From NCBI GenBank assembly GCA_037044975.1, contig JBAOIL010000038.1, positions 124,001 through 188,000 on the forward strand: a stretch of 64,000 nucleotides of DNA, in the 5' to 3' direction. The DNA comes from JADLHS01 sp020848635. GTDB taxonomy: Bacteria; Verrucomicrobiota; Verrucomicrobiia; Limisphaerales; JADLHS01. How positions within the stretch are numbered: position 1 is the first letter of the stretch; the number at the start of each line of letters is the position of its first letter. Positions 37,774 through 46,820 of this stretch are shown here, piece by piece. The position numbers and the translations under genes were made by a program. Below the pieces are notes generated by a model. It was not told where the DNA came from. It ran no database searches and saw nothing but the letters and a program-made list of their open reading frames with translations.

Positions 37774-38468
37774 CTACACCGACAATCTGCCCAGCCAGTG
37801 CCTGCATCCGGTCGGCCATTGGTATGAGATTCCCAACCTGCTCCGCAACGGCGTGCTCGCGCAACTGCTGGCGGAACAACCGCAGTTGAAACACCTGCTG
37901 CTCCATAACATTGATACCCTCGGCGCCGATGCGGACCCGGCCCAGTTCGGTCTCCACCTGGCACAGGGTTCGTGTCTCACGTTCGAAGTCATCACGCGGC
38001 GGTTGGAGGATCGCGGCGGCGGCTTGGCGCGTGTCAACGGCCAGGTGCGGCTGGTCGAGGGCCTGGCCATGCCGCGCGAGGAGATTGAGTTCACGCTCAG
38101 TTACTACAACTCGAACACCTGCTGGATTGACATTGACCAGTTGCTCGACCGCGTTTGGGTTGACCCGCCATGATCTGGGCGATGGGAATAAAGTCACCGC
38201 CGCCGTCCGGGCGCTGGCCGCCCGACTGCCGACCTACATCACCATCAAGGACGTGAAGAAACGCTGGGGTCATGGCCAGGAAGATACGTTCCCGGTCAGC
38301 CAGTTTGAGAAGTTGTGGGTGGACATGACGGCGCTGCCGGAAATCTCGACGCGCTTCGCGGTGGTGCCGCGGTTGCGTGGGCAGCAACTCAAGGATCCGG
38401 CGCAACTCGATGGCTGGCTGCGTGACGGCTCGGCGGCGCATGTCGAGCAGTTGTGCGAGTGGAGTTAG
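37769..38468 (+). CDS. UDP-sugar pyrophosphorylase domain, C-terminal remainder (two shifted frames)
   Basis: This is the continuation of the preceding fusion gene. Frame one runs from SDYTDNLPSQCLHPVGHWYE to IDIDQLLDR, with the UDPGP features HNIDTLGADADP and LSYYNSNTCWI. Near 38152, where another extra base appears, the sequence passes into FGLTRHDLGDGNKVTAAVRA and on to GWLRDGSAAHVEQLCEW. The conserved content on both sides of each break argues for a single protein in the real genome. In this sequence neither piece has a plausible start of its own. Confidence 0.7.
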
Positions 38469-38473
38469 GTTTT

Positions 38474-38520
38474 GGTAACGAGGCGCTCGCGGATGGCTAG
38501 CCCCCTCTGACATCCGGCTT
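38474..38520. repeat. Degenerate palindromic element (family A)
   Basis: GGTAACGAGGCGCTCGC on the left and CCCCTCTGACATCCGGCTT on the right resemble the two arms of the elements at 4221, 9375 and 39940. The arms here no longer pair well. It sits in the short gap before rapA. It is likely a decayed copy; the match is by eye. Confidence 0.4.
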
Positions 38521-38561
38521 GGGCCACGCCAATGGGTTTGGTATAGATGCCGCCGCGCGTC

Positions 38562-41522
38562 ATGCCAGATAACTTTCATCCCGGTCAGCGGTGGATCAGC
38601 GAGAGCGAACCTGAACTCGGATTGGGTTCGGTTCGGCGCGTCACGCTGCGAACGGTAACGATCGGCTTCGAAGCCAGCGATGAGACGCGGGAATATGCCC
38701 GCGATAACGCTCCGCTCCGCCGCGTGCGCTTTCGGGTAGGCGACTCCATTACATGTCAGGCGGGTGCCACGCGGATCGTAGAATCAGTGGCCGAGCGGGC
38801 TGGACTTATTTTCTACCGTGGCGGCGGGAAAGAGCTGTGTGAAACGGAACTGAGCGACGTCATCAGTTTCAACAAACCGGAAGAACGCCTGCTCGCCGGG
38901 CAGCTCGATCCGACGGAAGTCTTCGACCTCCGCGTGGCCGCACTGGGACATCAACATCGCCGGCGCAAGTCCAAGGTGCGTGGATTTGTGGGCGGCCGGA
39001 TTGAGCTCATTCCCCACCAGCTCTACATCGCGGCCGAAGTGGCGGGACGGCTCGTGCCGCGCGTGTTGCTGGCGGATGAAGTTGGCCTGGGCAAAACCAT
39101 CGAGGCGTGTCTCATTCTCCATCGTTTGATCCTGACCGGTCGCGCACAACGGGTCTTGATCCTCGTGCCCGAATCGCTCGTGCACCAGTGGTTCGTGGAA
39201 TTGCTCCGCCGCTTCAATCTCTGGTTTCACATCTTCGATGAGGAACGCTGCGACGCGATTGAGACCGCCGATCCCGAGACCAATCCCTTTCTCGACGATC
39301 AACTGGTGCTCGCCAGTATCCGCCTGTTCACGGGAAAGGAGAAGCGGGTGCAGCAGGCGTTGGCTGCCGGTTGGGACATGCTCGTGGTGGATGAAGCCCA
39401 CCATCTTGGCTGGTCGGCGCAGTCCGTCAGCCCGGAATACGCGGTGATCGAGGCGCTGGGTCGCCAGACGCCCGGCCTGGTGCTCCTGACCGCCACGCCC
39501 GAGCAACTCGGCATGGCCAGCCATTTCGCCCGACTGCGCTTGCTCGACCCGGATCGGTTTTACGATCTCAACGAGTTTATCCATGAAGCGGAGAGCTATC
39601 GAGATGTCGCGCGTCTGGCAGAGAAAATCCTCGGCAATCACCAGCTTGCGGCCAGCGAAGTTGCGAGACTGGCACGGATTCTGGCGGACACCGAGACCAA
39701 CGTCCGGTCCAAGCTGGAGCAAATCGCGCGCGGCGTGGGTGGCATTCGCGAGGAGTTGATGGACGCTCTGCTTGATCAACACGGCACGGGTCGGGTGATG
39801 TTCCGCAACACGCGTGCAACCATCAGCGGGTTTCCCAAGCGAATCGCCAGGTTGTGTCCCTTGCCTGCGCCCGCTGGCGACATGATTTTATTCGATGCGT
39901 TGGCGAAGGAATTTGACGTCGATGTTCGTTCAAGTCTTCGTAGGAGACGAGGTAACGAGTCTCAAACTAAAACAATTTTAGAGACTCCTCACGTCGTCGC
40001 CTACGATTTTGAAGAAGCCTCAGCCGGCTCGGATGCGAAGGCGCTTACAACTTTTGCGCCGGACTTCTCCAAGGACATACGAATTGACTGGCTGGCTGAT
40101 CTATTGCGATCGCTGGAGCCGGACAAGGTGCTGCTGATCTGTCGCACCCAGCGGAAAGTGGAGGCCATTGATGTGGCACTGCGCCAGCGACTGAACGTGA
40201 AGCAGGCGGTATTTCACGAAGGGCTTTCGCTGGTGCAGCGGGATCGCAACGCGGCGTGGTTTGCGGAGGAGGACGGGGCGCGCATTTTGATTTGTTCGGA
40301 GATTGGCAGCGAAGGGCGGAACTTTCAGTTCGCTCATCAATTGGTCCTGTTCGATCTCCCACTCGATCCCGAACTGCTGGAACAACGCATCGGGCGGCTT
40401 GATCGCATCGGGCAGACGTCGGAGATCCAGGTGCATGTGCCGTTCGTCGCGGGTAGTCCGCAGGAAGTGTTGGCGCGCTGGTATCACGCTGGACTGAACT
40501 CGTTCGAGAAGAATCTGCACGGCGGGCATGAACTGCTGGAGCGTTTCGGCGCCCGCGTTCACGATCTGGCGCAGGACTTTCACGAAACGGAAGCGACGTC
40601 CCGCCCCGAGCTGGATCACCTGATCGCCGAAACGCAAAACGCGCGGAAAGAGCTGACCGCGCGCTTGGAACAAGGTCGCGACCGGTTGCTGGAGTTAAAT
40701 TCATTTCGCCCGGAAGCCGGCGCCACGATCGTGCAGGAGATTCGCCAGCCCGATGCCGATCCAGCACTGGACGAATTCATGACCGCTGTGTTTGATCACT
40801 ATGCCATCCATGTCGAAGAACTCATGCCGCGCACGTATCAGCTCGGTTCGGCAGGGGTGTTCGCCGAATCCTTTCCGGGTCTGCCGACGCAGGGCCTCAC
40901 GGTCACCGGCGACCGGCAACGGGCGCTGGCGCGCGAGGATGTTCAATTTCTGACCTGGGATCATCCGTTGGTGACCGGCGCGCTGGATCTGCTGCTGGGT
41001 TCGGAGAAAGGCAACAGCAGTTTCGCGAAATGGCCGGACGCCAAGACGGCCGGAATCTATGTGGAAACGATTTATCTGCTCGAATGCATTGCCCCGCCGC
41101 CGTTGCATGTGGATCGCTTCCTGCCGCCAACTCCTGTGCGGGTGCTGGTGGATCATCGGGCCCAGGAGGTGGGTAATTCCATCCCGCCGGCGATGCTCGC
41201 GCGAAACCTGAAGAACGGCGATGGCTACGCCCTGTTGGAGCGGTCGGAATTACGCGAGGAATTGCTTCCAAACCTGATTGCCCACGCCCAAGCCTTCGCG
41301 AACGGCCGGGCGGGCGGCTTCATCACCCAGGCCCGCAAAGAAATGACCGCCCAACTCGACCATGAAATCGTGCGACTCAAGGAACTGCAAAAGGTCAATC
41401 GCAGCGTCCGCGCCGAGGAGATCGAGTTGCTCGTCCACCAACAGCGCGCATTGGATCAGCATCTCACCGGTGCCCGCTTGCGCCTCGACGCGATCCGATT
41501 GATTCAACGCGGGCCCGGCTAG
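38562..41522 (+). CDS. rapA: RNA polymerase-associated SNF2-family ATPase RapA
   Basis: A 986-residue SNF2/SWI2 ATPase that recycles RNA polymerase by remodelling post-termination complexes. Start MPDNFHPGQRWISESEPELG at 38562 aligns with the E. coli RapA start; an in-frame ATG 15 bases upstream is also possible. Tudor-like N-terminal domains come first. Then ADEVGLGKTIEACLILHRL (Walker A, about residue 170), VVDEAHHLGW (Walker B), LLTATPEQLGM, and helicase lobe 2 with ICSEIGSEGRNFQFAHQLVL and EQRIGRLDRIGQ. The C-terminal region is RapA-specific. Residues about 460-481 are encoded by a palindromic element inserted in frame before the second ATPase lobe, which normal RapA lacks. Confidence 0.94.
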   Translation: MPDNFHPGQRWISESEPELGLGSVRRVTLRTVTIGFEASDETREYARDNAPLRRVRFRVGDSITCQAGATRIVESVAERAGLIFYRGGGKELCETELSDVISFNKPEERLLAGQLDPTEVFDLRVAALGHQHRRRKSKVRGFVGGRIELIPHQLYIAAEVAGRLVPRVLLADEVGLGKTIEACLILHRLILTGRAQRVLILVPESLVHQWFVELLRRFNLWFHIFDEERCDAIETADPETNPFLDDQLVLASIRLFTGKEKRVQQALAAGWDMLVVDEAHHLGWSAQSVSPEYAVIEALGRQTPGLVLLTATPEQLGMASHFARLRLLDPDRFYDLNEFIHEAESYRDVARLAEKILGNHQLAASEVARLARILADTETNVRSKLEQIARGVGGIREELMDALLDQHGTGRVMFRNTRATISGFPKRIARLCPLPAPAGDMILFDALAKEFDVDVRSSLRRRRGNESQTKTILETPHVVAYDFEEASAGSDAKALTTFAPDFSKDIRIDWLADLLRSLEPDKVLLICRTQRKVEAIDVALRQRLNVKQAVFHEGLSLVQRDRNAAWFAEEDGARILICSEIGSEGRNFQFAHQLVLFDLPLDPELLEQRIGRLDRIGQTSEIQVHVPFVAGSPQEVLARWYHAGLNSFEKNLHGGHELLERFGARVHDLAQDFHETEATSRPELDHLIAETQNARKELTARLEQGRDRLLELNSFRPEAGATIVQEIRQPDADPALDEFMTAVFDHYAIHVEELMPRTYQLGSAGVFAESFPGLPTQGLTVTGDRQRALAREDVQFLTWDHPLVTGALDLLLGSEKGNSSFAKWPDAKTAGIYVETIYLLECIAPPPLHVDRFLPPTPVRVLVDHRAQEVGNSIPPAMLARNLKNGDGYALLERSELREELLPNLIAHAQAFANGRAGGFITQARKEMTAQLDHEIVRLKELQKVNRSVRAEEIELLVHQQRALDQHLTGARLRLDAIRLIQRGPG
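39940..40004. repeat. Palindromic element (family A), in frame inside rapA
   Basis: Left arm GTAGGAGACGAGGTAACGAG then TCTC; right arm GAGACTCCTCACGTC then GTCGCCTAC. The 24-base arms pair at about 20 positions, around a 17-base AT-rich loop (CAAACTAAAACAATTTT). The stem has GAGTCTC/GAGACTC where the 9375 copy has GAGGCTC/GAGCCTC, so the arms changed together. The element length keeps the rapA frame and adds about 22 residues. Confidence 0.82.
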
Positions 41523-41631
41523 CGCCCGCCAGCACTACACGCCGGGCTTCGGTCTCGGTGGAAATGGGAGCGGCGGCATGCTCTGGCTGGACGGCGTGCG
41601 GGCCCAGCCCTACCTTGGACGCCAATAAGGC

Positions 41632-42141
41632 ATGATGACCGGTTATTGGGCAACGTTCGTTGAACTCATCGCGACTCCGTTCCAGCACATGGAATTGGTC
41701 TGGGGCATTGTACCGCTGTACTTCGGTTTGCTGTTGAACGAGTTGACCTCGGCCAAGGCGAATTTTCGCACGGCGATTCAAACCGGCTTCAGTTTTCTCT
41801 GGGCGGGGGCGCAGTGGCTTTATCCCTACTTCCGGGCGGGTGGCCGCCGCGGGCCGCACCTGGAGTTGGACACCATGCTCCCCATCAATCTGCTGGTCAC
41901 GTTCACCGTGCTGGGGCTGGGCACGCTGGCGCTGGTCTGTGGTGTGCGCAAACGTTTTCCCCAGTACGGACGCTTCCTTGGCCACACGCGCTTTGCGAAT
42001 TATTTCATGATCGCGATCTTCCCAATCCAGGCGCATTACCTCGCGTGGACCGGGGCGCGACTGATCGCCCTGGTTGCGTTCGCGGTGCCGGTCTGGCTGG
42101 TTTTGCACTTCGGCCTGATGCCGGTGCGGAGCCGGTCGTGA
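41632..42141 (+). CDS. Four-segment membrane protein, unknown function
   Basis: A 169-residue protein with about four hydrophobic segments (WGIVPLYFGLLLNEL, FSFLWAGAQWLYPYF, LPINLLVTFTVLGLGTLALV, LIALVAFAVPVWLVLHFGLM). A basic loop (GVRKRFPQYGRFLGHTRFAN) lies between segments 3 and 4. No family was recognised. It stands alone between rapA and the UspA gene, 109 bases after rapA. Confidence 0.65.
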   Translation: MMTGYWATFVELIATPFQHMELVWGIVPLYFGLLLNELTSAKANFRTAIQTGFSFLWAGAQWLYPYFRAGGRRGPHLELDTMLPINLLVTFTVLGLGTLALVCGVRKRFPQYGRFLGHTRFANYFMIAIFPIQAHYLAWTGARLIALVAFAVPVWLVLHFGLMPVRSRS

Positions 42142-42413
42142 TTGGGAGCGCCGAGCGAAGGTTGGCACATCGGCGACTTCACGGGCGTTCGCACGGTGCG
42201 GCGAAGCACAACCTGCCCGCTCGGGCCAGATTGACGAACTCCAATCCGGCCGAATTCTCACCTCGGGATGTTACTTGCTGGAACGTTAAACCCGATTCGC
42301 GGCTGCGCGCGAATCCCCATCTTCGGCAATAAAGGGTCACGATTCACCAAGGGATGCGGAGCGGGGTTGGGCGGGGTTGGGTAGCCTACCAAATGAAGGG
42401 TGAAAACTGACAA

Positions 42414-42890
42414 ATGAAATCATTGCTCGCGAAGAGTCCGCGACCGGACGCGTTGCCCATTGGGCGTCCGAAATTGCAGCGCATCGTGGCGGCAGTTGAT
42501 TTTTCCCCGGCCAGCCTCATCACGCTGAACTACGCGGCGGAGTTGGCGGCGCGGTTCCAGGCGTCGCTTACGCTGGTGCATGTGGTCGAGCCGAAGATCG
42601 GCGCACCGGAAGCGGAGCGGCTGGCGGCCGCGAAGGCGGAGTTGAATACCCTGGGCGAGCGGATGCTGGGCCCGTGTCGCGTGGTGGAGACGTCGGTGCG
42701 GAGCGGAATCGCATTTTTTGAGATCGTGGAGGCAGCAAAAGCCTTGGGCGCGGACATGATCGTCATCGGATCGCATGGCAATTCCGAGCGGGACCATACC
42801 GCGCTGGGTGATACGGCGGACAATGTCCTGCGCCACGCGCCGGGGCATGTGTTCGTGGTCCGCATCCCGGCTCCGGAGTTTGTGATTTGA
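42414..42890 (+). CDS. Universal stress protein (UspA family)
   Basis: A 158-residue single Usp domain: IVAAVDFSPASLITLNYAAE at the start (nucleotide-binding aspartate), LTLVHVVEP, then ADMIVIGSHGNSERDHTALG with the GSHG ATP-binding pattern and NVLRHAPGHVFVVRIP. It belongs to the ATP-binding type by this motif. Its TGA overlaps the TTG start of the following cyclic-nucleotide-binding protein (TTGA), so the two are translated together. The pair precedes, on the opposite strand, a redox cytochrome unit; a role in energy or redox stress is only suggested. Confidence 0.92.
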   Translation: MKSLLAKSPRPDALPIGRPKLQRIVAAVDFSPASLITLNYAAELAARFQASLTLVHVVEPKIGAPEAERLAAAKAELNTLGERMLGPCRVVETSVRSGIAFFEIVEAAKALGADMIVIGSHGNSERDHTALGDTADNVLRHAPGHVFVVRIPAPEFVI

Positions 42891-43405
42891 GCACCCCATC
42901 CAGCACCGGGATGCCCCCGGATGGCACCCCGCCCGATAGTCAGCTTGGGGCGGATGGCTGGAAAACGCATCCATTTCTGCGTGACCTCAACCCCGGTTTG
43001 CTCACCCCGCTGGCGGCGTGCGCCATGCCAACGGTGTTCAAAGCGGGGGAACTGATTTTTCGCGAAGGCGAACTGGCCAACCGGTTCTACCTGATTGTTG
43101 CCGGCCGGGTCCAATTGGAAGCGGAAGCGACGGACCGGCCGGGCGTGCTGGTGGATTACATTGGCCCGGACGACGTCTTGGGCTGGTCGTGGTTGTTTCC
43201 GCCATACACCTGGAATTTCACCGCGCGGGCCGTCGAGCCGGTGCGGGCGATTTTCTTTTACGGCACCTGGTTGCGCGAGCGGTGCGACGCCGATCCCGCG
43301 CTCGGGTATGAGTTGATGAAACGCACCACGGCGGTGGTCATCCGCCGGTTGCAGGCCGCCCGGCAGCAGTTGGTCTTCGCTGCGGCGCGGCCGGTTGCTG
43401 GCTGA
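42887..43405 (+). CDS. Cyclic-nucleotide-binding domain protein, no DNA-binding domain
   Basis: A 172-residue protein with one CAP-type cNMP-binding barrel (LIFREGELANRFYLIVAGRV, VDYIGPDDVLGWSWLFPPYT, VRAIFFYGTWLRERC) and a C-terminal helix, but no helix-turn-helix. The phosphate-binding cassette lacks the usual RxAS/T arginine (it reads LGWSWLFPPYTWNFTARAV), so it may bind something other than cAMP. The start is TTG at 42887 overlapping the UspA stop; an in-frame ATG at 42911 would shorten it by eight residues. Proteins like this act as ligand-controlled regulators by contact with a partner. Confidence 0.82.
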   Translation: MSTPSSTGMPPDGTPPDSQLGADGWKTHPFLRDLNPGLLTPLAACAMPTVFKAGELIFREGELANRFYLIVAGRVQLEAEATDRPGVLVDYIGPDDVLGWSWLFPPYTWNFTARAVEPVRAIFFYGTWLRERCDADPALGYELMKRTTAVVIRRLQAARQQLVFAAARPVAG

Positions 43406-43409
43406 GAAC

Positions 43410-43607
43410 TTACTGGTCGGTGGGCTGGTCGGTGGTTCGCCTTTCCGATCCGTCCAAGAACACTTCCACACACCAAGGGCGACAGAAGACGATCCACCCC
43501 CCGCCGTGCTGGATACGGGCGAACCACTTGCCATCGCGAAGCCCACGCCCGCAGGAGTAGCAGCGCAGGCCGCCATCGTCTCCCGGGGTGGCTTCGAGGG
43601 TTTTCAC
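43410..43607 (-). CDS. Small zinc-ribbon-like protein
   Basis: A 65-residue protein starting at GTG 43607, six bases after the stop of the cytochrome b gene on the same strand. It contains CYSCGRGL and later FCRPWC, two cysteine pairs about 24 residues apart, which could bind zinc or a small cofactor (KWFARIQHGGGWIVFCRPWC). No known family is recognised. The close spacing suggests co-expression with the cytochrome genes. Confidence 0.5.
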   Translation of the reverse strand: MKTLEATPGDDGGLRCYSCGRGLRDGKWFARIQHGGGWIVFCRPWCVEVFLDGSERRTTDQPTDQ

Positions 43608-43613
43608 GCGGCA

Positions 43614-44552
43614 CTACGCTTCCGGTCGGGGCGGGCCTGAATGCCCCGTCGTGGACGCAATTCCTGTTTCACCAGCCGACGCCGCCGGCACAACCGATGC
43701 CGGGTCCAATGGATGTTCCTCCGCCTGCCAGTGGCGCGACACCTTGCCGTCCCAGCAGGCGAGGTTCAGCGGATACACATCCGGATCCAACATGACGTGG
43801 TAGAAATGCCACACGATGATTGCGAGACAGGCGAGAATGGCTTCGTAGTAATGGATCGTGAGCGCCACATCCACCATCCAGCGCGGTAGCCAATGGGTCA
43901 CGTCCATCTTGAACCAGATCATCAGGCCCGTGACGCCCATGAGGATTGTGCCCCATACCACGGCCCAATACTCCATCTTTTCCGCGTAACCGAAGCGCCC
44001 GATTTGCGGTTTTTCCGGGCTCAGGCCGGAGAGATAGCGCACCGCCGCCCAAACATCCGCGAGATCTTTCTTCACCGGGAACAAATCCATCACCAAGCGG
44101 CGTCCGTCCGGCGAAATGAGGAGGTAGATCATGTGATACGCGCCGACCAGCAGCAGCACGATGCCCGCGCCCCGATGCGACCAGCGCCGGAACGATTCGC
44201 TCGATCCCATCAGCGTGGCCACCCAAGAATCCGGGAACTTGAGCGCGAAACCCGTAATCGCCAGCACAATGAAACTCACCGCCAGCACGGCGTGCTGCCA
44301 GCGTTGCGACCGGGTCATGCGCTGGATTGGCCGGCCCGTGGTGCGCAGGTGGGCGGCCACCTTCCGGATGAAGAGCAGGAAGTTGTGAATAAACATCGCG
44401 CCGACCACGCCCACGATCAGTAGCAGGTAGATCTTGCGCACCCACCAGTTAATCTGGCTGCCGAGGTCAGTGCCACTTTGCGCCGCCGCGATATCCACAT
44501 GGATTTTGCTCAAGGAGAACATCTCGTTGGCGCCGGATGACATTTGCCGCAC
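43614..44552 (-). CDS. Cytochrome b561 / formate-dehydrogenase gamma-like membrane subunit
   Basis: A 312-residue di-heme b-type membrane protein with about five hydrophobic segments: YLLLIVGVVGAMFIHNFLLF, HAVLAVSFIVLAITGFALKF, GIVLLLVGAYHMIYLLI, TILMGVTGLMIWFK and ILACLAIIVWHFYHVML. Histidines in the HN, QHA, SHRG and HFYHVML positions are typical heme b ligands. Its beginning overlaps the multiheme cytochrome gene by 43 bases. The sequence before the first segment (SGANEMFSLSKIHVD) continues naturally from the last CxxCH of that protein, so the two are probably one fused gene split by a missing G near 44535. It would pass electrons between quinone and the periplasmic hemes. Confidence 0.85.
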   Translation of the reverse strand: MRQMSSGANEMFSLSKIHVDIAAAQSGTDLGSQINWWVRKIYLLLIVGVVGAMFIHNFLLFIRKVAAHLRTTGRPIQRMTRSQRWQHAVLAVSFIVLAITGFALKFPDSWVATLMGSSESFRRWSHRGAGIVLLLVGAYHMIYLLISPDGRRLVMDLFPVKKDLADVWAAVRYLSGLSPEKPQIGRFGYAEKMEYWAVVWGTILMGVTGLMIWFKMDVTHWLPRWMVDVALTIHYYEAILACLAIIVWHFYHVMLDPDVYPLNLACWDGKVSRHWQAEEHPLDPASVVPAASAGETGIASTTGHSGPPRPEA

Positions 44553-45373
44553 GTCTCGACGAGGTGGGACTTGTGAATCGTGGAGTCTGGATCCGCCGAC
44601 GGCAGAATTTTATGGTAGCCGTGACAACTGCCGCAGTTCGCCGCCAGCGTCGAGCCGTATTGCGACGCGAGGCCGTGGTAGCTGTCGAAGAACGTCCGCA
44701 CCCGGTCAGAAGGCAGATTGTACTTCGTATTGAGGCGTTCCGAGGCGTGGCAGCGGCTGCACACGTCTTCGGAGATGTTGCGCGACGCGTCGCCGGTGAG
44801 GGATTTGATGTTGTGCTCCGAGTGGCAGTCCGTACAGGTGGGCGCATCCCGCACCCCCGCTGCCAGCGCTTTGCCATGCACGCTCGCCGCAAAGTCCTTT
44901 GCCTCCTGATCGTGACACGTACCGCAGGTTTCCGCCTGCCGCAAGACGTGCAGCGGCGAAAGCGGCGAAGTCGGCGGCAGCACTTCATGCGAATCGTGAC
45001 AATCCTGACAGGTGGCCGCGGTGGCATCCCCGTCTTTCAGCGCGCGGCCATGAACGCTCGCGCCGTAGCTCTGCGTCTGGCGCTCGTGACAGGTCCGGCA
45101 GTTGACCGGCTTGGCCGCGAGGTTGTCGTCCGGATGTTTCTCCGTAATATCCGTGTGACAACTGGCGCAGGTGTTGGTCCGGTGCGCCGAAGCCACAAGC
45201 TTGGCGGGATCAACAAACAGGGAGATTTCCTTTCCAGCGGCATTCGTCTTGGTCAGCGTCTGGTCGGAGTGACACTCCAGACAATCGCTGTTTTGCAAGC
45301 CCGCCAGCACCGGGAGTTGTAACCAGAACCCGAGCGCAGTCGAACCCAGCATCCTTTTTCCCCATACACTCAT
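44510..45373 (-). CDS. Nine-heme cytochrome c (CxxCH-rich), periplasmic
   Basis: A 287-residue exported protein with signal sequence (MSVWGKRMLGSTALGFWLQL) and nine CxxCH heme c sites: CLECH, CASCH, CRTCH, CQDCH, CGTCH, CTDCH, CSRCH, CGSCH and CGKCH. The spacing and HGRAL/SVHGKAL and DSYHGLA segments resemble the cytochrome c3/NapC-type family used in anaerobic or metal respiration. The frame ends at CGKCHPAPTRCSP, where one G appears lost; the restored reading is CGKCHPGANEMFSL, leading into the cytochrome b part. Corrected fusion length is about 586 residues. It could be the quinol-oxidising module of a respiratory chain. Confidence 0.88.
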   Translation of the reverse strand: MSVWGKRMLGSTALGFWLQLPVLAGLQNSDCLECHSDQTLTKTNAAGKEISLFVDPAKLVASAHRTNTCASCHTDITEKHPDDNLAAKPVNCRTCHERQTQSYGASVHGRALKDGDATAATCQDCHDSHEVLPPTSPLSPLHVLRQAETCGTCHDQEAKDFAASVHGKALAAGVRDAPTCTDCHSEHNIKSLTGDASRNISEDVCSRCHASERLNTKYNLPSDRVRTFFDSYHGLASQYGSTLAANCGSCHGYHKILPSADPDSTIHKSHLVETCGKCHPAPTRCSP

Positions 45374-45587
45374 ACCACTCTAGGGTCGGGGTAAAGTGAG
45401 GGATAGGCTCCACGCCGCTTGCTGAATTCAACTCATTTATTGCCGCGAAGGATCACAACCTCACCAAGTCTCAGACACCCACATCCTGAATGGTCGCTAA
45501 TTCATGCGTTCGCCTTTGCCAGGCGGCGTAAGAACTTGCAGGCTGAACGCTGATAGCCCGGCGGTGGCGACTCGCCGGCGCCAGCTA

Positions 45588-46629
45588 TTAATCCAGCGCC
45601 GGCTGAAATCCGAACTTCTTTGCCAGGGCAAGGGAGGTGGCAAGCGATTTGACACCCGCCGTGCAACTCGGATCGGAAAGGGAGGCGGCGGCCAGACACA
45701 CGCCGGTGCGGAGGCTGCGCGAAAGTTCCCAGCCCTCGTGCAAGCCCCACAATACGCCCGCGCAGAAGGCGTCGCCCGCGCCCGCCGTGCCCGCGATGTG
45801 TTTGGCCGGGAGTTTGAGCGACGGTTGCCAGACATCGTCGCCCCGGCGGTTGCGGGCCAGGGCACCTTCGGGAAAGTGAATCACCACCAGCTCGCGCACG
45901 CCTTGTTGCAACAACGCCCCAGCCGCGTGCCGGAGCGCCACGGTATCAAGCCGGCCATCGGAGGTGCGGACTTTGAAACCCGTAGTCTTGCCCGCTTCAA
46001 TTTCGTTCAGGACGCAGTAGTCCACGAATTTGAGTACGGGCGCAACGAGCGTGGGGAAACGGTCACTGTCCTCGCTCACCACGTCCACACTGGTCTTGAG
46101 GCCGGCGGCCTGCGCGGCGGCGAGCAAACGACCGGCGCGGGTGCCGCATTTTTCGTCCGGCACGTCGAGCGCATCGAGGAGGAGCAAATAACCCAGATGA
46201 AAAATGCGCGCCTTGATCTTCTTGAAATCCAGATTGGCACCCGCCCACAGCGCGTTGGCGCCGCGGGCGTGGAAGAAGGTTCTCCGTCCGGAGGCCCGTT
46301 CCGTCATGACGTCGGTATAGGAAGTGACCGCCTTGGGGGTTTGATTCAGGTAGCGAACGTCAATCTTATGGCGGCGGCAGTGGGCGAGGATTTGCGCGCC
46401 GTTGTCGTCCTGGCCAACGAGGCCGGCGGCGATGAGCGGAAAAGGAGCGCCCGATTGGGCGAGATCCATGAGCACGTTGTACAGGCCCGCCGCCCGTGCC
46501 GGTCATTTCGGCGACGATGTTGGCAAGCTGTTCCGGCGGCGGGTAGCCATCAATGATTTTGACGCGGTCAATGATCCAGTTGCCACCGGCGAGAAGGCCG
46601 CGATGCGCACTGGAGGATTTGGTTTTCAT
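45588..46629 (-). CDS. PfkB-family carbohydrate kinase (frame broken by one base)
   Basis: Starts MKTKSSSAHRGLLAGGNWII at 46629. The first 48 codons run to EMTGTGGG. One extra base in GGGCCTG near 46487 then shifts the frame, and the protein continues as LYNVLMDLAQSGAPFPLIAA to the stop at 45588 (corrected about 346 residues). PfkB signatures are the glycine-rich entry motif and AGTAGAGDAFCAGVLWGLHE near the end, the ATP-binding/catalytic aspartate motif. It phosphorylates a sugar or nucleoside; substrate unknown. It is divergent from ptsI, and the 190-base gap between them should hold both promoters. Confidence 0.85.
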
Positions 46630-46820
46630 GGTTGAAGCTCCGACGTTGCAGGCTCAGTGAACAAGAATCCGGGAACCCCTGGCAAGTGTTTTCTGGAATC
46701 CAGCCGGAAGCCGAGGGGCGGTCGACGGCGGGTGGTGAAGTTTGGGATGCGCCGGCGGTTTTCCGCCTTTCCCGGCAAGAAAGGCTTTTCAAACGGGCGG
46801 GCGATCGCTATTTCTGCTCC

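Noticed and set aside
42355..42385. GCGGGGTTGGGCGGGGTTGGG short tandem sequence
   Set aside because: Only two units; too short to call a repeat feature.
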